Of a stretch of DNA of 64,000 bases, positions 42,526-53,236 are shown in pieces. Every line of letters starts with the position of its first letter. Position 1 is the first letter of the stretch. The notes under the pieces are model-generated. The model searched no databases and was not told the origin of the DNA. It worked only from the letters and a program-made list of their open reading frames with translations. Made by a program: the position numbers and the translations under genes. The stretch is from Candidatus Acidiferrum typicum (GTDB taxonomy: Bacteria; Acidobacteriota; Terriglobia; Acidiferrales; UBA7541), in NCBI GenBank assembly GCA_025463055.1, contig JAOAPV010000005.1, positions 186,001 through 250,000 of the forward strand. Direction: 5' to 3'.

Positions 42526-43586
42526 CGCCGCTCATCAGCGTTCTGATCACCACGTACAATTATGGCCACTTCATTGAAGAGGCCATCGAAAGCGTGCTGG
42601 CGCAGGAATTCCCGCAGGATCGTGTGCAAATTGTTGTGGTAGACGATGGCTCGATGGATGACACGGCCGAGCGGGTGAAAAAGTACGGCTCGCGCATCGA
42701 GTATTTCCACCAAGCAAACGGGGGACAAGCGGCGGCGCTGAACCTTGGGATCTCCAAATCGCGAGGCGAGATTCTTGCATTACTCGATGCCGATGATTTG
42801 TTTCTACCGGGGAAGCTGGCGCGCATCGCGGAGGCTTTTGAGCGGAATCCCGAACTCGGTATGGTTTATCACCGGTTGATGGAATGGCACGTTCGAACGA
42901 ACGAGGACCGTGAGTGGCCTTTCGTACCGCTCTCGGGTGACTTCCGCAAGACGCCTGATTATTTTTCGTCCTACTATGCCCAGCCCGCGTCGTCCCTCTC
43001 GTTCCGTAAAACTGCAATAAGTCCACTTCTTCCTATTCCCGAAGCTATTCGGATGCTTGGGGATTGTTTCCTCGCCTCTCTCATTCCTTTACTTTCGCCG
43101 ATACGTGCCATTCCCGACCTTCTCGCCCGCTACCGCATCCATGGGCGGAACGGTTATTTTATTAGCCAGCCCAAAATCCCCATTGAGACCAGGAAAAGCA
43201 GGCTGCAGACGCGGAAAATCCTTATCGATGCGATGCAGAAATGGCTTGTGGACAGCGGCCACGCTAAACACGAATTAGCTGTTCGCGTTTTCCTCGATCA
43301 TTGGCAGTTCGCTCTTCGAACAGAGGGATTCTTTATACCGCCGCCTGGGCGGTTCCACTTCTTCTGGTTCGTGCTTTGGGAAAACCATACCTCCAGATCG
43401 AGGCAAACATGGAAGTTCACGGCCTTCAGGTACGTGACGGCTCTCTCTGCGTTGGTCTTCGGCGGTGAAGACTGGCGTGCAGTTGAAGAATGGCGTTGCA
43501 GGGCTGTGGTAAAAGCGGAAGGGTTACTCAGACGATTTTCCCGGCAGCGCTCTGGCGGAGATTTCAGCACTGGGCCAAAGGGGTAG
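42522..43586 (+). CDS. GT2 glycosyltransferase
   Basis: The protein has 354 residues from the ATG at 42522, where ATGA overlaps the previous stop; longer frames upstream have no GT2 sequence. The GT-A fold starts TPLISVLITTYNYGHFIEEA. The donor-binding motif is VVVDDGSMDDTAE, and DXD is ALLDADDLF. The C-terminal part has several aromatic-rich segments. It should add a sugar to a lipid-linked chain at the cytosolic membrane face. Sugar specificity is unknown. Confidence 0.88.
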   Translation: MTPLISVLITTYNYGHFIEEAIESVLAQEFPQDRVQIVVVDDGSMDDTAERVKKYGSRIEYFHQANGGQAAALNLGISKSRGEILALLDADDLFLPGKLARIAEAFERNPELGMVYHRLMEWHVRTNEDREWPFVPLSGDFRKTPDYFSSYYAQPASSLSFRKTAISPLLPIPEAIRMLGDCFLASLIPLLSPIRAIPDLLARYRIHGRNGYFISQPKIPIETRKSRLQTRKILIDAMQKWLVDSGHAKHELAVRVFLDHWQFALRTEGFFIPPPGRFHFFWFVLWENHTSRSRQTWKFTAFRYVTALSALVFGGEDWRAVEEWRCRAVVKAEGLLRRFSRQRSGGDFSTGPKG

Positions 43587-43653
43587 CGCCGATGGGCAAC
43601 GGATGTAGCTGGGTGCCACGTATCAGCCTGGATCGAAAAAATATTTTGGTAAC

Positions 43654-44586
43654 TTGCCTTGTGGAGTTTGCTTGTTCGCGAATTTAATCCGAAGGCTTTT
43701 GAATTTCCCGAAAAAGACCAAGCAGCAGAGGTTTAGGTCTTATGTATATCGCTGGCTTCGCTGGTTTCCAAAACTTCCAGCGCCAGTCCTGTTGCCTTTC
43801 GGCTCATGGTGGCTTCTGGACAGAGATTATTTGGGCCGAAGCCTGCTTGGGGAAGGGTATGAAAATTCGGAGTGGGACTTCGAGCTTCGCTTTGTTAAGC
43901 CGGGCATGACAGCGCTGGATATTGGGGCACATCGGGGTTTCCACACCCTGTTACTCTCGAAGAGCGTCGGAAAAAGCGGTCGAGTTCTTTCTTTCGAGCC
44001 GTCACCAGCTGACGTGAGGCGACTTCTTTTTCATGTCACTGTCAATTTGTGCCGGAACGTGTCAGTTCGACCTTGGGCGATAGGAGAGGAGAACGGGGTT
44101 GCAGATTTGTATGTGATCGAAGCGAATACAGTGCAAAATAGTTTGCGTCCTCAGCATACGGGATTGCCTGGCACCGCTACGCCTGTCGTAGTGAGAAAAT
44201 TAGACGACGTATTGTCAAAGGAGGGAATCCATAATGTGGATTTTGTCAAACTCGACGTAGAGGGAGCGGAGCTGCAGGTGTTGAAGGGAGCAGAACGATT
44301 GCTTACAACAGTTCCCCGTCCCGTAATTCTGTGCGAAGTTCTTGAAGAAACCGCTATGGCTTGGGGATACCATTCACGTCTAATTGTGGAGTATCTCGCT
44401 GACAGGGGATTTTCGTGGTTCGCTTTGAATGACGAAGGGAAACTGGTTCGTCTTGATGCGAACCAGTCCGAATTTCACGGGAATTTCGTCGCTGTTCCGG
44501 AGGAGGCGTTTCAAACAATTAGACATCTATGTGCTTCTACATGCTGCCTCGAGGGCGGCAGCGAAATTCCTGATGGAGTTGAGTAG
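43654..44586 (+). CDS. FkbM-family methyltransferase
   Basis: The protein has up to 310 residues. The start is uncertain: TTG at 43654 or TTG at 43672, the latter preceded by GGAG. Motif I is ALDIGAHRGFHTLLLSKSV, followed by VLSFEPSPADVRRLL. The FkbM block VDFVKLDVEGAELQVLKGAE is clear. The N-terminal 60 residues are basic and aromatic (RSYVYRWLRWFPKLP) and may contact membrane. The region is visibly more AT-rich than its neighbours. FkbM enzymes O-methylate sugars or polyketides, so glycan methylation is likely here. Confidence 0.87.
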   Translation: MPCGVCLFANLIRRLLNFPKKTKQQRFRSYVYRWLRWFPKLPAPVLLPFGSWWLLDRDYLGRSLLGEGYENSEWDFELRFVKPGMTALDIGAHRGFHTLLLSKSVGKSGRVLSFEPSPADVRRLLFHVTVNLCRNVSVRPWAIGEENGVADLYVIEANTVQNSLRPQHTGLPGTATPVVVRKLDDVLSKEGIHNVDFVKLDVEGAELQVLKGAERLLTTVPRPVILCEVLEETAMAWGYHSRLIVEYLADRGFSWFALNDEGKLVRLDANQSEFHGNFVAVPEEAFQTIRHLCASTCCLEGGSEIPDGVE

Positions 44587-44591
44587 GTTGC

Positions 44592-45659
44592 ATGAAGCCA
44601 CTGATCACGGCGCTGGTGGATACGTACAACCACGAGAAGTACATCGAGCAGGCGCTCGTAAGCGTGCTGGAGCAGGGATTGTCGCCGGCGGAGCTGGAAA
44701 TTGTGGTGGTGGATGACGGATCGACGGATAAGACGGCGTCGATCATTCAGAAATTCACGCCGCGAGTGAAGCATGTGCGGAAGAAGAACGGCGGGCAAGC
44801 GTCGGCGTTCAATGCGGGTTTTGCGGAGTCGCGGGGAGAGATCATAGCGATTTTGGATGGCGATGATTGGTGGGTGGAAGGAAAGCTGGCGGCCGTGACG
44901 GAGGCGCTGGAGAAAAATCCTGAGGTCGCGGCGGTAGGCCATGGATACTACGAATTTCACGAAGAGACGAGAGAGGCACGAGTTTGCGTTCCGCCGTCGC
45001 CGAGAATCATAAATACAGCGACTCCAGAAGCAGCACGAGCGGCGCTGACCGCGTGGCCTTTCCTTCTAATGGGCGCGCTGACCGTGCGGAGAAGGGTGCT
45101 GGAATGGATCATGCCTATTCCGGAGGAGATGGTTTTTATGGCGGACTCGGCCATTCAGGTGGCGGCAATGGTGATGGGGGCCGTGATTCTGGAAGAGCCG
45201 CTTTTCCATTACCGCTATCATGCGCAAAACCTCTACGCCATTGATGGGGAGAAGAATAGAGCGAAGTTGCGTCGCAAGTACGAAATGACAGAATTGGTGT
45301 ACGGTCGGATATACAAAATGCTAATTGAGCTGGGTGTTCCTGCAGAATCGGTTTCCATCCTGCTTGAGGGCAGTTGGATGAATGCCAAGCGATCTCGCCT
45401 GGCTATGTTTGGCGGGACGCGACTGGAAGCGTTTCAGACCGAGATGCAAGCTTTTCGAGCAGAATTTAAAAACCCCAGTATTGGGTACCGATTATTCAAG
45501 AACCTTGTCGTCGGCATGGCGACGCTGCTTTTGCCGGCGCGGCGCTTTTATAAGGCTCGGAATTGGTACGCGAAAAAGCAGCTCGGGCATTACCGCGATC
45601 GCATAGTTAAGGCGGACGGCGCGGGTTCGAGTGTCAGGCACGAGTTGCGCGGAAAGTAG
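44592..45659 (+). CDS. GT2 glycosyltransferase
   Basis: The protein has 355 residues. It starts KPLITALVDTYNHEKYIEQA, with IVVVDDGSTDKTASII and the DXD-bearing ILDGDDWW. It resembles the GT2 protein at 42522-43586 in the first 130 residues, so the two are probable paralogues. The gene ends at the very edge of the truncated galE remnant (about 45660). It follows the FkbM gene by 5 bases. It should add a sugar to the same glycan. Confidence 0.88.
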   Translation: MKPLITALVDTYNHEKYIEQALVSVLEQGLSPAELEIVVVDDGSTDKTASIIQKFTPRVKHVRKKNGGQASAFNAGFAESRGEIIAILDGDDWWVEGKLAAVTEALEKNPEVAAVGHGYYEFHEETREARVCVPPSPRIINTATPEAARAALTAWPFLLMGALTVRRRVLEWIMPIPEEMVFMADSAIQVAAMVMGAVILEEPLFHYRYHAQNLYAIDGEKNRAKLRRKYEMTELVYGRIYKMLIELGVPAESVSILLEGSWMNAKRSRLAMFGGTRLEAFQTEMQAFRAEFKNPSIGYRLFKNLVVGMATLLLPARRFYKARNWYAKKQLGHYRDRIVKADGAGSSVRHELRGK

Positions 45660-45940
45660 GCCCAGGTCTCGTAAAAGGGGCTGGGATCCTTCATGGATTT
45701 TTCGACGAGGGCCTCGCCGGCAAAATGGATGACGGCGTCGATGCGATGGCGGCGAAAGATTTCGTCGAGCGCGACGGGGTTGCCGAAGTCGGCTTCGTAA
45801 AATAGGGCTTGCGGGGGGACGGCGCCGCGGTGACCTTCGCTCAAGTTGTCCAGGGCGATGACGTTAACGCCCGCGCTGACGAGGAGTTCGGAGCAGATTC
45901 TGCCGATGTAGCCGGCGCCACCGGTGATTAGAACGTGCAA
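45660..45940 (-). pseudogene. galE: Truncated UDP-glucose 4-epimerase
   Basis: From the ATG at 45940, about 92 residues match GalE: HVLITGGAGYIGRICSELL, LDNLSEGHRGAVPP and VIHFAGEALVEKSMKDP. Homology ends at about base 45665, after PFYET. The frame then runs antisense into the end of the GT2 gene without likeness to GalE. The catalytic Tyr-x3-Lys and the rest of the enzyme (about 230 residues) are missing, so it is not functional. It is read in the same direction as thiC, 31 bases downstream of the latter's... upstream end in map order, and marks a deletion or insertion boundary. Confidence 0.85.
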
Positions 45941-45971
45941 TCGCGAGTTCCCTCTTCGCCCAAAAACATAT

Positions 45972-48017
<2,046 letters not shown>

Positions 48018-50009
48018 ATGACTACGACGGCGAGCTTATCTCCGAATGCACCTGAGGCTGAGACTCTGACGGCCTCTAAGCCCGACTTTGCCGATACGCT
48101 GCGGCATTATTGGGGTTACGATACGTTTCGCCCTGGACAAGAAGCGGTCGTGCGGAGCATTGCGGCGGGGCGGGACGCGTGCGTGGTAATGCCCACCGGT
48201 GGCGGCAAATCGCTTTGCTACCAATTGCCGGCGGTGCTCGATGCGGGCCGCACGGCAATCGTAATTTCGCCGCTGATCGCGTTGATGCAGGACCAAGTGG
48301 CGCAGCTCGAGCAGATGGGGATCGCGTCTGCGTTCGTGAACAGTTCACTGGGCGCGGAGGAGCGCAGCCGAATCCTGAAGCGCGCCGAAGCCGGAGAATT
48401 CCGGTTATTGTATTTTTCGCCGGAGCGCGTTGCGCTTGGAGGTGCGCCAGAGTGGCTGAAGCGAATACCGATTTCGTTCTTTGCTATCGACGAAGCACAT
48501 TGTATTTCCGAGTGGGGACACGAATTCCGGCCGGAGTACCGTCAACTGAGCCGCTTGCGCGAGCTTTTTCCGGATCGGCCGATTGCGGCGTTCACGGCCA
48601 GCGCGACGCAACGAGTTCGGCACGACATTATCGAGCAGCTGCGGCTTCGCGAGCCGCATAAGCACATCGCCAGCTTTCGACGGCCGAACCTGAACTACAT
48701 CGTGCACGAAAGCAATTCACGCACGCAGGAAGAGCTGCTGCTGCGAGCGGTGCGGCGCGTTAGTGAAGGCAACGCGATCGTGTACGCGCCGACGATCGCA
48801 CGGGTTGGAGAGACAGTGGACCTGCTCGAGGACAATGGAATTGCGGCCATCGGCTATCACGGGCAGATGGACGCTAAGGCGCGGCGCGAAAATCAGGAAA
48901 AATGGATGACCGAAGAGGTGCGGGTGCTGGTGGGAACGCTGGCCTTTGGCCTGGGCATCAACAAAGCTTCGGTGCGCTCGGTGATCCATCTGTCGCTGCC
49001 GAAAAGCGTGGAGCAGTATTACCAGGAAGCGGGGCGGGCCGGCCGCGATGGTCTACCCGCAGATTGTATTCTCCTTTGGCAAAAGAAGGATCGCGGGCTG
49101 CAAGCCTATTTCATAGGACAAATCGGGGATACGGAGGAGCGGGAGCGTGCGTGGCAGCGGTATCGCGAGGTGGAACGGTTTGTGGAATCGATGGAGTGCC
49201 GGCAGCACCATGTGTGCAAGCACTTCGGCGAGCAGCCGAAATGGGAACGCTGCGGCACGTGCGATATTTGTGCGGGCACTCCGGCTTGGTTGGCAGTGGA
49301 GGTAACGCGATCGCGCGGGCGGGGTGTAAAGGCAAGGAACGCGCCGCCGGAGCAGCGGGCTATCGTAGAACAGCGGACCGCTGGGGCGAACTTATCCACG
49401 CCGGATGCGCAGCTTCGGGAATACTTGCGGGAGTGGCGGCGCAACACCGCGAGGGATTTGGGCGTAGCCGCGTTCTTGGTGTTGCACGATACCGCGTTGG
49501 ATGCGCTGTGTGCGGCGAAGCCGTCCACGTTACAGGCACTTCGCGCGGTCTCGGGATTCGGGGATAAAAAGGTGGAGCGCTATGGGCAGGAGGTATTGGA
49601 CGCCCTCCAGCGCTTCAACCAGGGCGAACGCGCTGGGAATGACTGGCGGGCCGCGGCATCGCACCCGCGCGAAGATACTCTGCAGCTTCTGGAGGAAGGG
49701 CGAACCTTCGAGGAAATAGCGCAAATTCGCGTGCGCAAGGTGAGCACCGTGGTGGAAATGGTCGCGAAATTGGTCGAAGAAGGCGAAACAGAATTCAATG
49801 CCAAGTGGCTCAGCGCCGAACGTTACGGGCAGATTGCTTCGGCCATTCGGCAATTTGGCAAAGAACGCCTGAAACCGGTGAAAGAAGCGCTACCGGAAGA
49901 AATTACGTACGGCGAGATTCGCCTCGTAGCTGCGGATCTTCGCATGAACCAGAAGTCCAAGATGTCTCCAGCCCGAGGTGGACACGAACCTCGGTGCTGC
50001 CCTTCCTAG
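48018..50009 (+). CDS. recQ: ATP-dependent DNA helicase RecQ
   Basis: The protein has 663 residues from the ATG at 48018 (GGAG seven bases before). An ATG at 47967 would add 17 residues. It carries FRPGQEAVV (motif 0), PTGGGKSLCYQLP (Walker A), AIDEAHCISEWGHEFRPEY (DEAH) and FTASATQRVR. The second RecA domain has YYQEAGRAGRDG. The zinc-binding RQC cysteines are Cys in ESMECRQHHVCKHFG and GTCDICAG. An HRDC domain (about residues 470-540) and a helix-turn-helix tail follow. It unwinds DNA 3'-5' in repair. The last 12 or so residues look non-homologous. Confidence 0.95.
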   Translation: MTTTASLSPNAPEAETLTASKPDFADTLRHYWGYDTFRPGQEAVVRSIAAGRDACVVMPTGGGKSLCYQLPAVLDAGRTAIVISPLIALMQDQVAQLEQMGIASAFVNSSLGAEERSRILKRAEAGEFRLLYFSPERVALGGAPEWLKRIPISFFAIDEAHCISEWGHEFRPEYRQLSRLRELFPDRPIAAFTASATQRVRHDIIEQLRLREPHKHIASFRRPNLNYIVHESNSRTQEELLLRAVRRVSEGNAIVYAPTIARVGETVDLLEDNGIAAIGYHGQMDAKARRENQEKWMTEEVRVLVGTLAFGLGINKASVRSVIHLSLPKSVEQYYQEAGRAGRDGLPADCILLWQKKDRGLQAYFIGQIGDTEERERAWQRYREVERFVESMECRQHHVCKHFGEQPKWERCGTCDICAGTPAWLAVEVTRSRGRGVKARNAPPEQRAIVEQRTAGANLSTPDAQLREYLREWRRNTARDLGVAAFLVLHDTALDALCAAKPSTLQALRAVSGFGDKKVERYGQEVLDALQRFNQGERAGNDWRAAASHPREDTLQLLEEGRTFEEIAQIRVRKVSTVVEMVAKLVEEGETEFNAKWLSAERYGQIASAIRQFGKERLKPVKEALPEEITYGEIRLVAADLRMNQKSKMSPARGGHEPRCCPS

Positions 50010-50073
50010 TAGCGGCACCAAGCCTGAGTCAAGACCTTGGGAAGGGGCGACGGTCAGGGCGCGAATTGTACGG

Positions 50074-50643
50074 TCATTCTTGAAGTTCGATCACGTGCGC
50101 CCGGTAGTCAATGCGTACAGAACGGAACTGGCGGAGGAAATCCTGGCCGAGCAATCCATCAAAGTCCATGTGAAGCATTTGCTTCAGCTCGTCCAAATCC
50201 ATGACGGAGACTTGCTGTGCCGTCCAAACATTCTCGGCTAGTTCGACATCCGCCAGACGTCGCAAGGAATATCCGTTGAAGCCGGCGCCCCCATTGCGGC
50301 GCGGCGCGCGCTGCAGGTCGAACCGAGCATTGCCATAGCTTCTGGCACTGATAATGGTCCGATTGGCGCCGGTATCGAGCAAGAATGTGGCGGGATTGCC
50401 GTTCACTTTGCCCTCGACAACAATCAAAGACTGTACGGTGCGAAAGGGAATCCTGACCGTGCCGGAGTGCGCGGGATTGGGCAGCGCCATCATCAGGAGC
50501 AAAAACAGAGTCAGCGCGCGAGCAAGCGGCCAGGGCCTTTGTGCGCGCACAGGACGACGAGCGCTTCCCTTGCACATTGCGTCCAAAATGGCGCGGCAGC
50601 CTGGAGTTGCCGAAAGGTATGCGCAATGGAGAAATGTGTTCAA
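50074..50643 (-). CDS. Retropepsin-like aspartyl protease family protein
   Basis: The protein has up to 189 residues. ATG 50643 or ATG 50577 are both possible starts; the second gives a basic region and then a signal-like helix (LARALTLFLLLMMALPNPAHS). The catalytic Asp is in FLLDTGANRTIIS (DTGA), as in retropepsin-like gag-asp proteases. The C-terminal part has GLLGQDFLRQFRSVRIDYR, the family's usual second motif. It is probably a periplasmic single-domain enzyme that acts as a dimer. It is convergent with recQ, and the LysR gene lies divergently upstream. Confidence 0.82.
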   Translation of the reverse strand: MNTFLHCAYLSATPGCRAILDAMCKGSARRPVRAQRPWPLARALTLFLLLMMALPNPAHSGTVRIPFRTVQSLIVVEGKVNGNPATFLLDTGANRTIISARSYGNARFDLQRAPRRNGGAGFNGYSLRRLADVELAENVWTAQQVSVMDLDELKQMLHMDFDGLLGQDFLRQFRSVRIDYRAHVIELQE

Positions 50644-50964
50644 ATTAAGCTTTCGATGCCTTGCTTACAGGCGAACGGCCTGCGGACTAGCAATTCTCTG
50701 GACGAGCAACTTTATGGCAACGCAAGAGACTCAATCTATCCGCTTGCTGCGTTCAAACCTGAAAGGCTGCGCTGTCGAGCTATGTATCGGACTCTTCCAA
50801 ACGGCCCCGGCCGATGCTTATGTCTAGCAGGACCAGCAGCGACCGGAGCCAGTGGCCCTTGCGGGAAGACCAAGGGTAGGGTGCGCAAAAAGCGTAAGCA
50901 AATGGATTGATTTCATTCTCCAAATGAGCAGCTTTCATGCGGCCCTAAATCAAGGGAGACAAAA
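50644..50964. other. Intergenic region upstream of LysR gene
   Basis: This gap of 321 bases has no supportable gene. It holds a 5-base inverted repeat TCATT-N5-AATGA at 50913-50927, the size expected of a LysR-type site (T-N11-A shape). The ribosome site AAGGGAGA lies just before the ATG at 50965. Confidence 0.45.
50913..50927. promoter_or_regulatory. Possible LysR-type operator
   Basis: TCATT (50913-50917) and AATGA (50923-50927) are inverted around 5 bases, about 38 bases before the LysR start. LysR proteins often bind such sites to control themselves and a divergent gene, here the aspartyl protease. Confidence 0.3.
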
Positions 50965-51909
50965 ATGCATCTTGAAATGCGTCATTTGAAGCTGGTCGCG
51001 GCGATTGCCGAAACCGGCAGCGTCACGCTGGCGGGAAACCGGCTGCACCTTACGCAATCCGCATTGAGTCATCAGTTGCGCGATGCGGAGGAGCAGTTAG
51101 GTGTGCCGCTGTTCGAGCGGAGAAACCGGCGCATGGCCCTTACGGCGGCAGGGGAAAGACTGCTGCAGTCTGCGCGTGCGGTGATCGACGAGCTGGCACG
51201 CGCGGAAAAAGAGATTCGAGAATGCAATGGGAACGGCGCGTCAAAAGGAGTGCTGCGGCTCTCGACGGAATGCTGCACGGTTTATCACTGGCTGCCGCCG
51301 CGGTTAAGGCTGTTTCAGCACAAATTTCCGGCGGTGGATTTTCAGCTGGTGATCGAGGCTACCGACAGTCCCTTCGAAGCGCTGCTGGAGGGAAAGCTAG
51401 ACTTGGCCATCGTGTGCGACCCTATTCGCAACCGAAGGATTCGCTACACGCCGCTTTTCGAAGATGAAGTGGTGATGATCGTTCCACCCGAGCATCGTCT
51501 AGCCGGGAAGACGTTCGCGGCGCCCTTGGAGTTTGCCGAAGAAAATTTGATTATTTATCCGCCGAAGGAAGACAGCACGGTCTTGAACAGGTTTCTGATA
51601 CCGGCCGGGATCACACCGCGCAAGATTCACGAAGTGACGCTGACCGAGGTGATCATCGAGATGGTACGCGGAGGCCTGGGAGTGGCGGCGCTGGCGAAAT
51701 GGGCGGTGGCACCGCACCTGGATTCGGGAGCGCTCGTAGGATTGTCCCTTACAGAGCAGGGATTCCGCCGAACATGGTCGGCTGCGCAAGTGCGCGATAG
51801 GCGAACTCCGGCGTACGTGGAAGAGTTCATTCGCGTGCTTGCGGAGCACCCCATTCCCGAATGCATCCGACCGCGCAAGATGACTATGAGGAAACGCGCC
51901 GCGGCATAA
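50965..51909 (+). CDS. LysR-family transcriptional regulator (MetR-like)
   Basis: The protein has 314 residues with a GGGAGA ribosome site. The HTH is HLKLVAAIAETGSVTLAG to LTQSALSHQLRDAEEQLG, with PLFERRNRRMALTAAG as the wing. This N-terminus resembles MetR. The effector domain follows from about residue 95 (KGVLRLSTECCTVYHWLPP). It could regulate methionine or C1 genes, but no such gene is adjacent. It ends 41 bases before the convergent PilT-like gene. Confidence 0.9.
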   Translation: MHLEMRHLKLVAAIAETGSVTLAGNRLHLTQSALSHQLRDAEEQLGVPLFERRNRRMALTAAGERLLQSARAVIDELARAEKEIRECNGNGASKGVLRLSTECCTVYHWLPPRLRLFQHKFPAVDFQLVIEATDSPFEALLEGKLDLAIVCDPIRNRRIRYTPLFEDEVVMIVPPEHRLAGKTFAAPLEFAEENLIIYPPKEDSTVLNRFLIPAGITPRKIHEVTLTEVIIEMVRGGLGVAALAKWAVAPHLDSGALVGLSLTEQGFRRTWSAAQVRDRRTPAYVEEFIRVLAEHPIPECIRPRKMTMRKRAAA

Positions 51910-51949
51910 GCGGCAATCCCGCCAATGAAGTGAGAAAACACCTTGCCAC

Positions 51950-53110
51950 TTAGCCGTGGGCAACGGCCGAGGCTGGCGATTTCAGCATGATGTCGAGATC
52001 GTCGGGATGAATGGCGCAGAGGAGTGCGTCCTCGCGCTCGATGTGACCTTGACGGACGAGACCTACGAGAGATTCTTCGAGGCTGAAGGAGCCTTTCTTC
52101 TTCGTGAGCGCGATTTCCTGATGAAGGTGCTGCAGCGCGTTGCGGCGAATATGGTGGCGTGCGCCATACCCGACCAGCAGCAACTCCGCAGCGGGAACGC
52201 GGCCGCCGCCTTTTTTGGGCAGGAGGATCTGCGTGTGCACGGCGGCCAGAGCCATAGCTAGTTCCTGGCGAATGGAGTTCTGCCGCTCGAGCGGAAAAGA
52301 ATCGGAGATACGGGAAACGGTGGAAGCGACGTCAGTAGTGTGCAGGGTGCTTAGAACGAGGTGCCCGGTTTCCGCCGCGGCTACGGCGATACGCATTGTT
52401 TCGGTGTCGCGCATTTCGCCGACCACGATTACGTCCGGCGCCTGACGTAGGGCGGCGCGTAGGGCGGTTGGAAAATCGGGCGCGTCTGTGCCTATTTCGA
52501 CCTGCTCGATAACGCTGCGCACGTGCTGATGCTCGTACTCGATGGGATCTTCAATGATGACGATGTGGCGGGCCTCGCGGCGATTGATGCTGTCGATCAA
52601 CGCGGCAAGCGTGGTGGATTTGCCGGCACCTGCAGGTCCGCCGATAAGGACGAGGCCACGGGGGATGTGCCCGAGCAACTCGACAGAGGGTGGAAGGTTG
52701 AGTTCGCGAAGGGCGGGAACTCTGCTGGGGAGAACGCGGATGGCGGCAGCGGCGCGCCCCTGCTCGCGATGGATGTTGATGCGGAAGCGGCCCAGGCCCT
52801 CCACACGGTACGAGGAGTCAGCGATTGATTGCTCGCGGTAAAGACGCTGAGCGTGGCCCGTCAGGGCCGGGATAACCGCGGCTTCGATTTCCGAACCGTC
52901 GAGGAGACCGGGTTCGATCTTGCGGACTTCACCATCCACTCGCATGCAAGGCGGGGCGCCTTGTACCAGGAGCAGGTCACTGGCGCCGAGAGAGACAACT
53001 GCGGCAAGCCAGCGGCTAAACGGTGAGGCAGGCGAGAGGTCCGTTTCCTGGGACTCGTAGGAGTCGTCCAGGTCGCGGGAAATGCGATTTGGTTCGTTGG
53101 ATTGGTCCAT
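51950..53110 (-). CDS. PilT/PilU-like twitching or secretion ATPase
   Basis: The protein has 386 residues from the ATG at 53110; an earlier in-frame start at 53155 adds 15 unlikely residues. The N-terminal PAS-like region has ASDLLLVQGAPPCMRVDGEV. Walker A is GGPAGAGKSTTLAALID. The Asp box is IVIIEDPIEYEH, Walker B is VIVVGEMRDTETM, and the His box is TGHLVLSTLHTTD. PilT-like ATPases retract type IV pili. No other pilus gene is nearby, and the C-terminus lacks an obvious AIRNLIRE motif (it has a modified tail), so the role may differ. Confidence 0.87.
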   Translation of the reverse strand: MDQSNEPNRISRDLDDSYESQETDLSPASPFSRWLAAVVSLGASDLLLVQGAPPCMRVDGEVRKIEPGLLDGSEIEAAVIPALTGHAQRLYREQSIADSSYRVEGLGRFRINIHREQGRAAAAIRVLPSRVPALRELNLPPSVELLGHIPRGLVLIGGPAGAGKSTTLAALIDSINRREARHIVIIEDPIEYEHQHVRSVIEQVEIGTDAPDFPTALRAALRQAPDVIVVGEMRDTETMRIAVAAAETGHLVLSTLHTTDVASTVSRISDSFPLERQNSIRQELAMALAAVHTQILLPKKGGGRVPAAELLLVGYGARHHIRRNALQHLHQEIALTKKKGSFSLEESLVGLVRQGHIEREDALLCAIHPDDLDIMLKSPASAVAHG

Positions 53111-53236
53111 GCCGCCACCGCCTTTGACGATAGCACAGAGACATTTGTGGAGCACCCAACGGGATCGAGAAAGCGGCTATGGCACAGAGGACACGAAAAG
53201 CTCTCGCCGGGGCGTGCGCTGAAGAGAGCTTATAGG

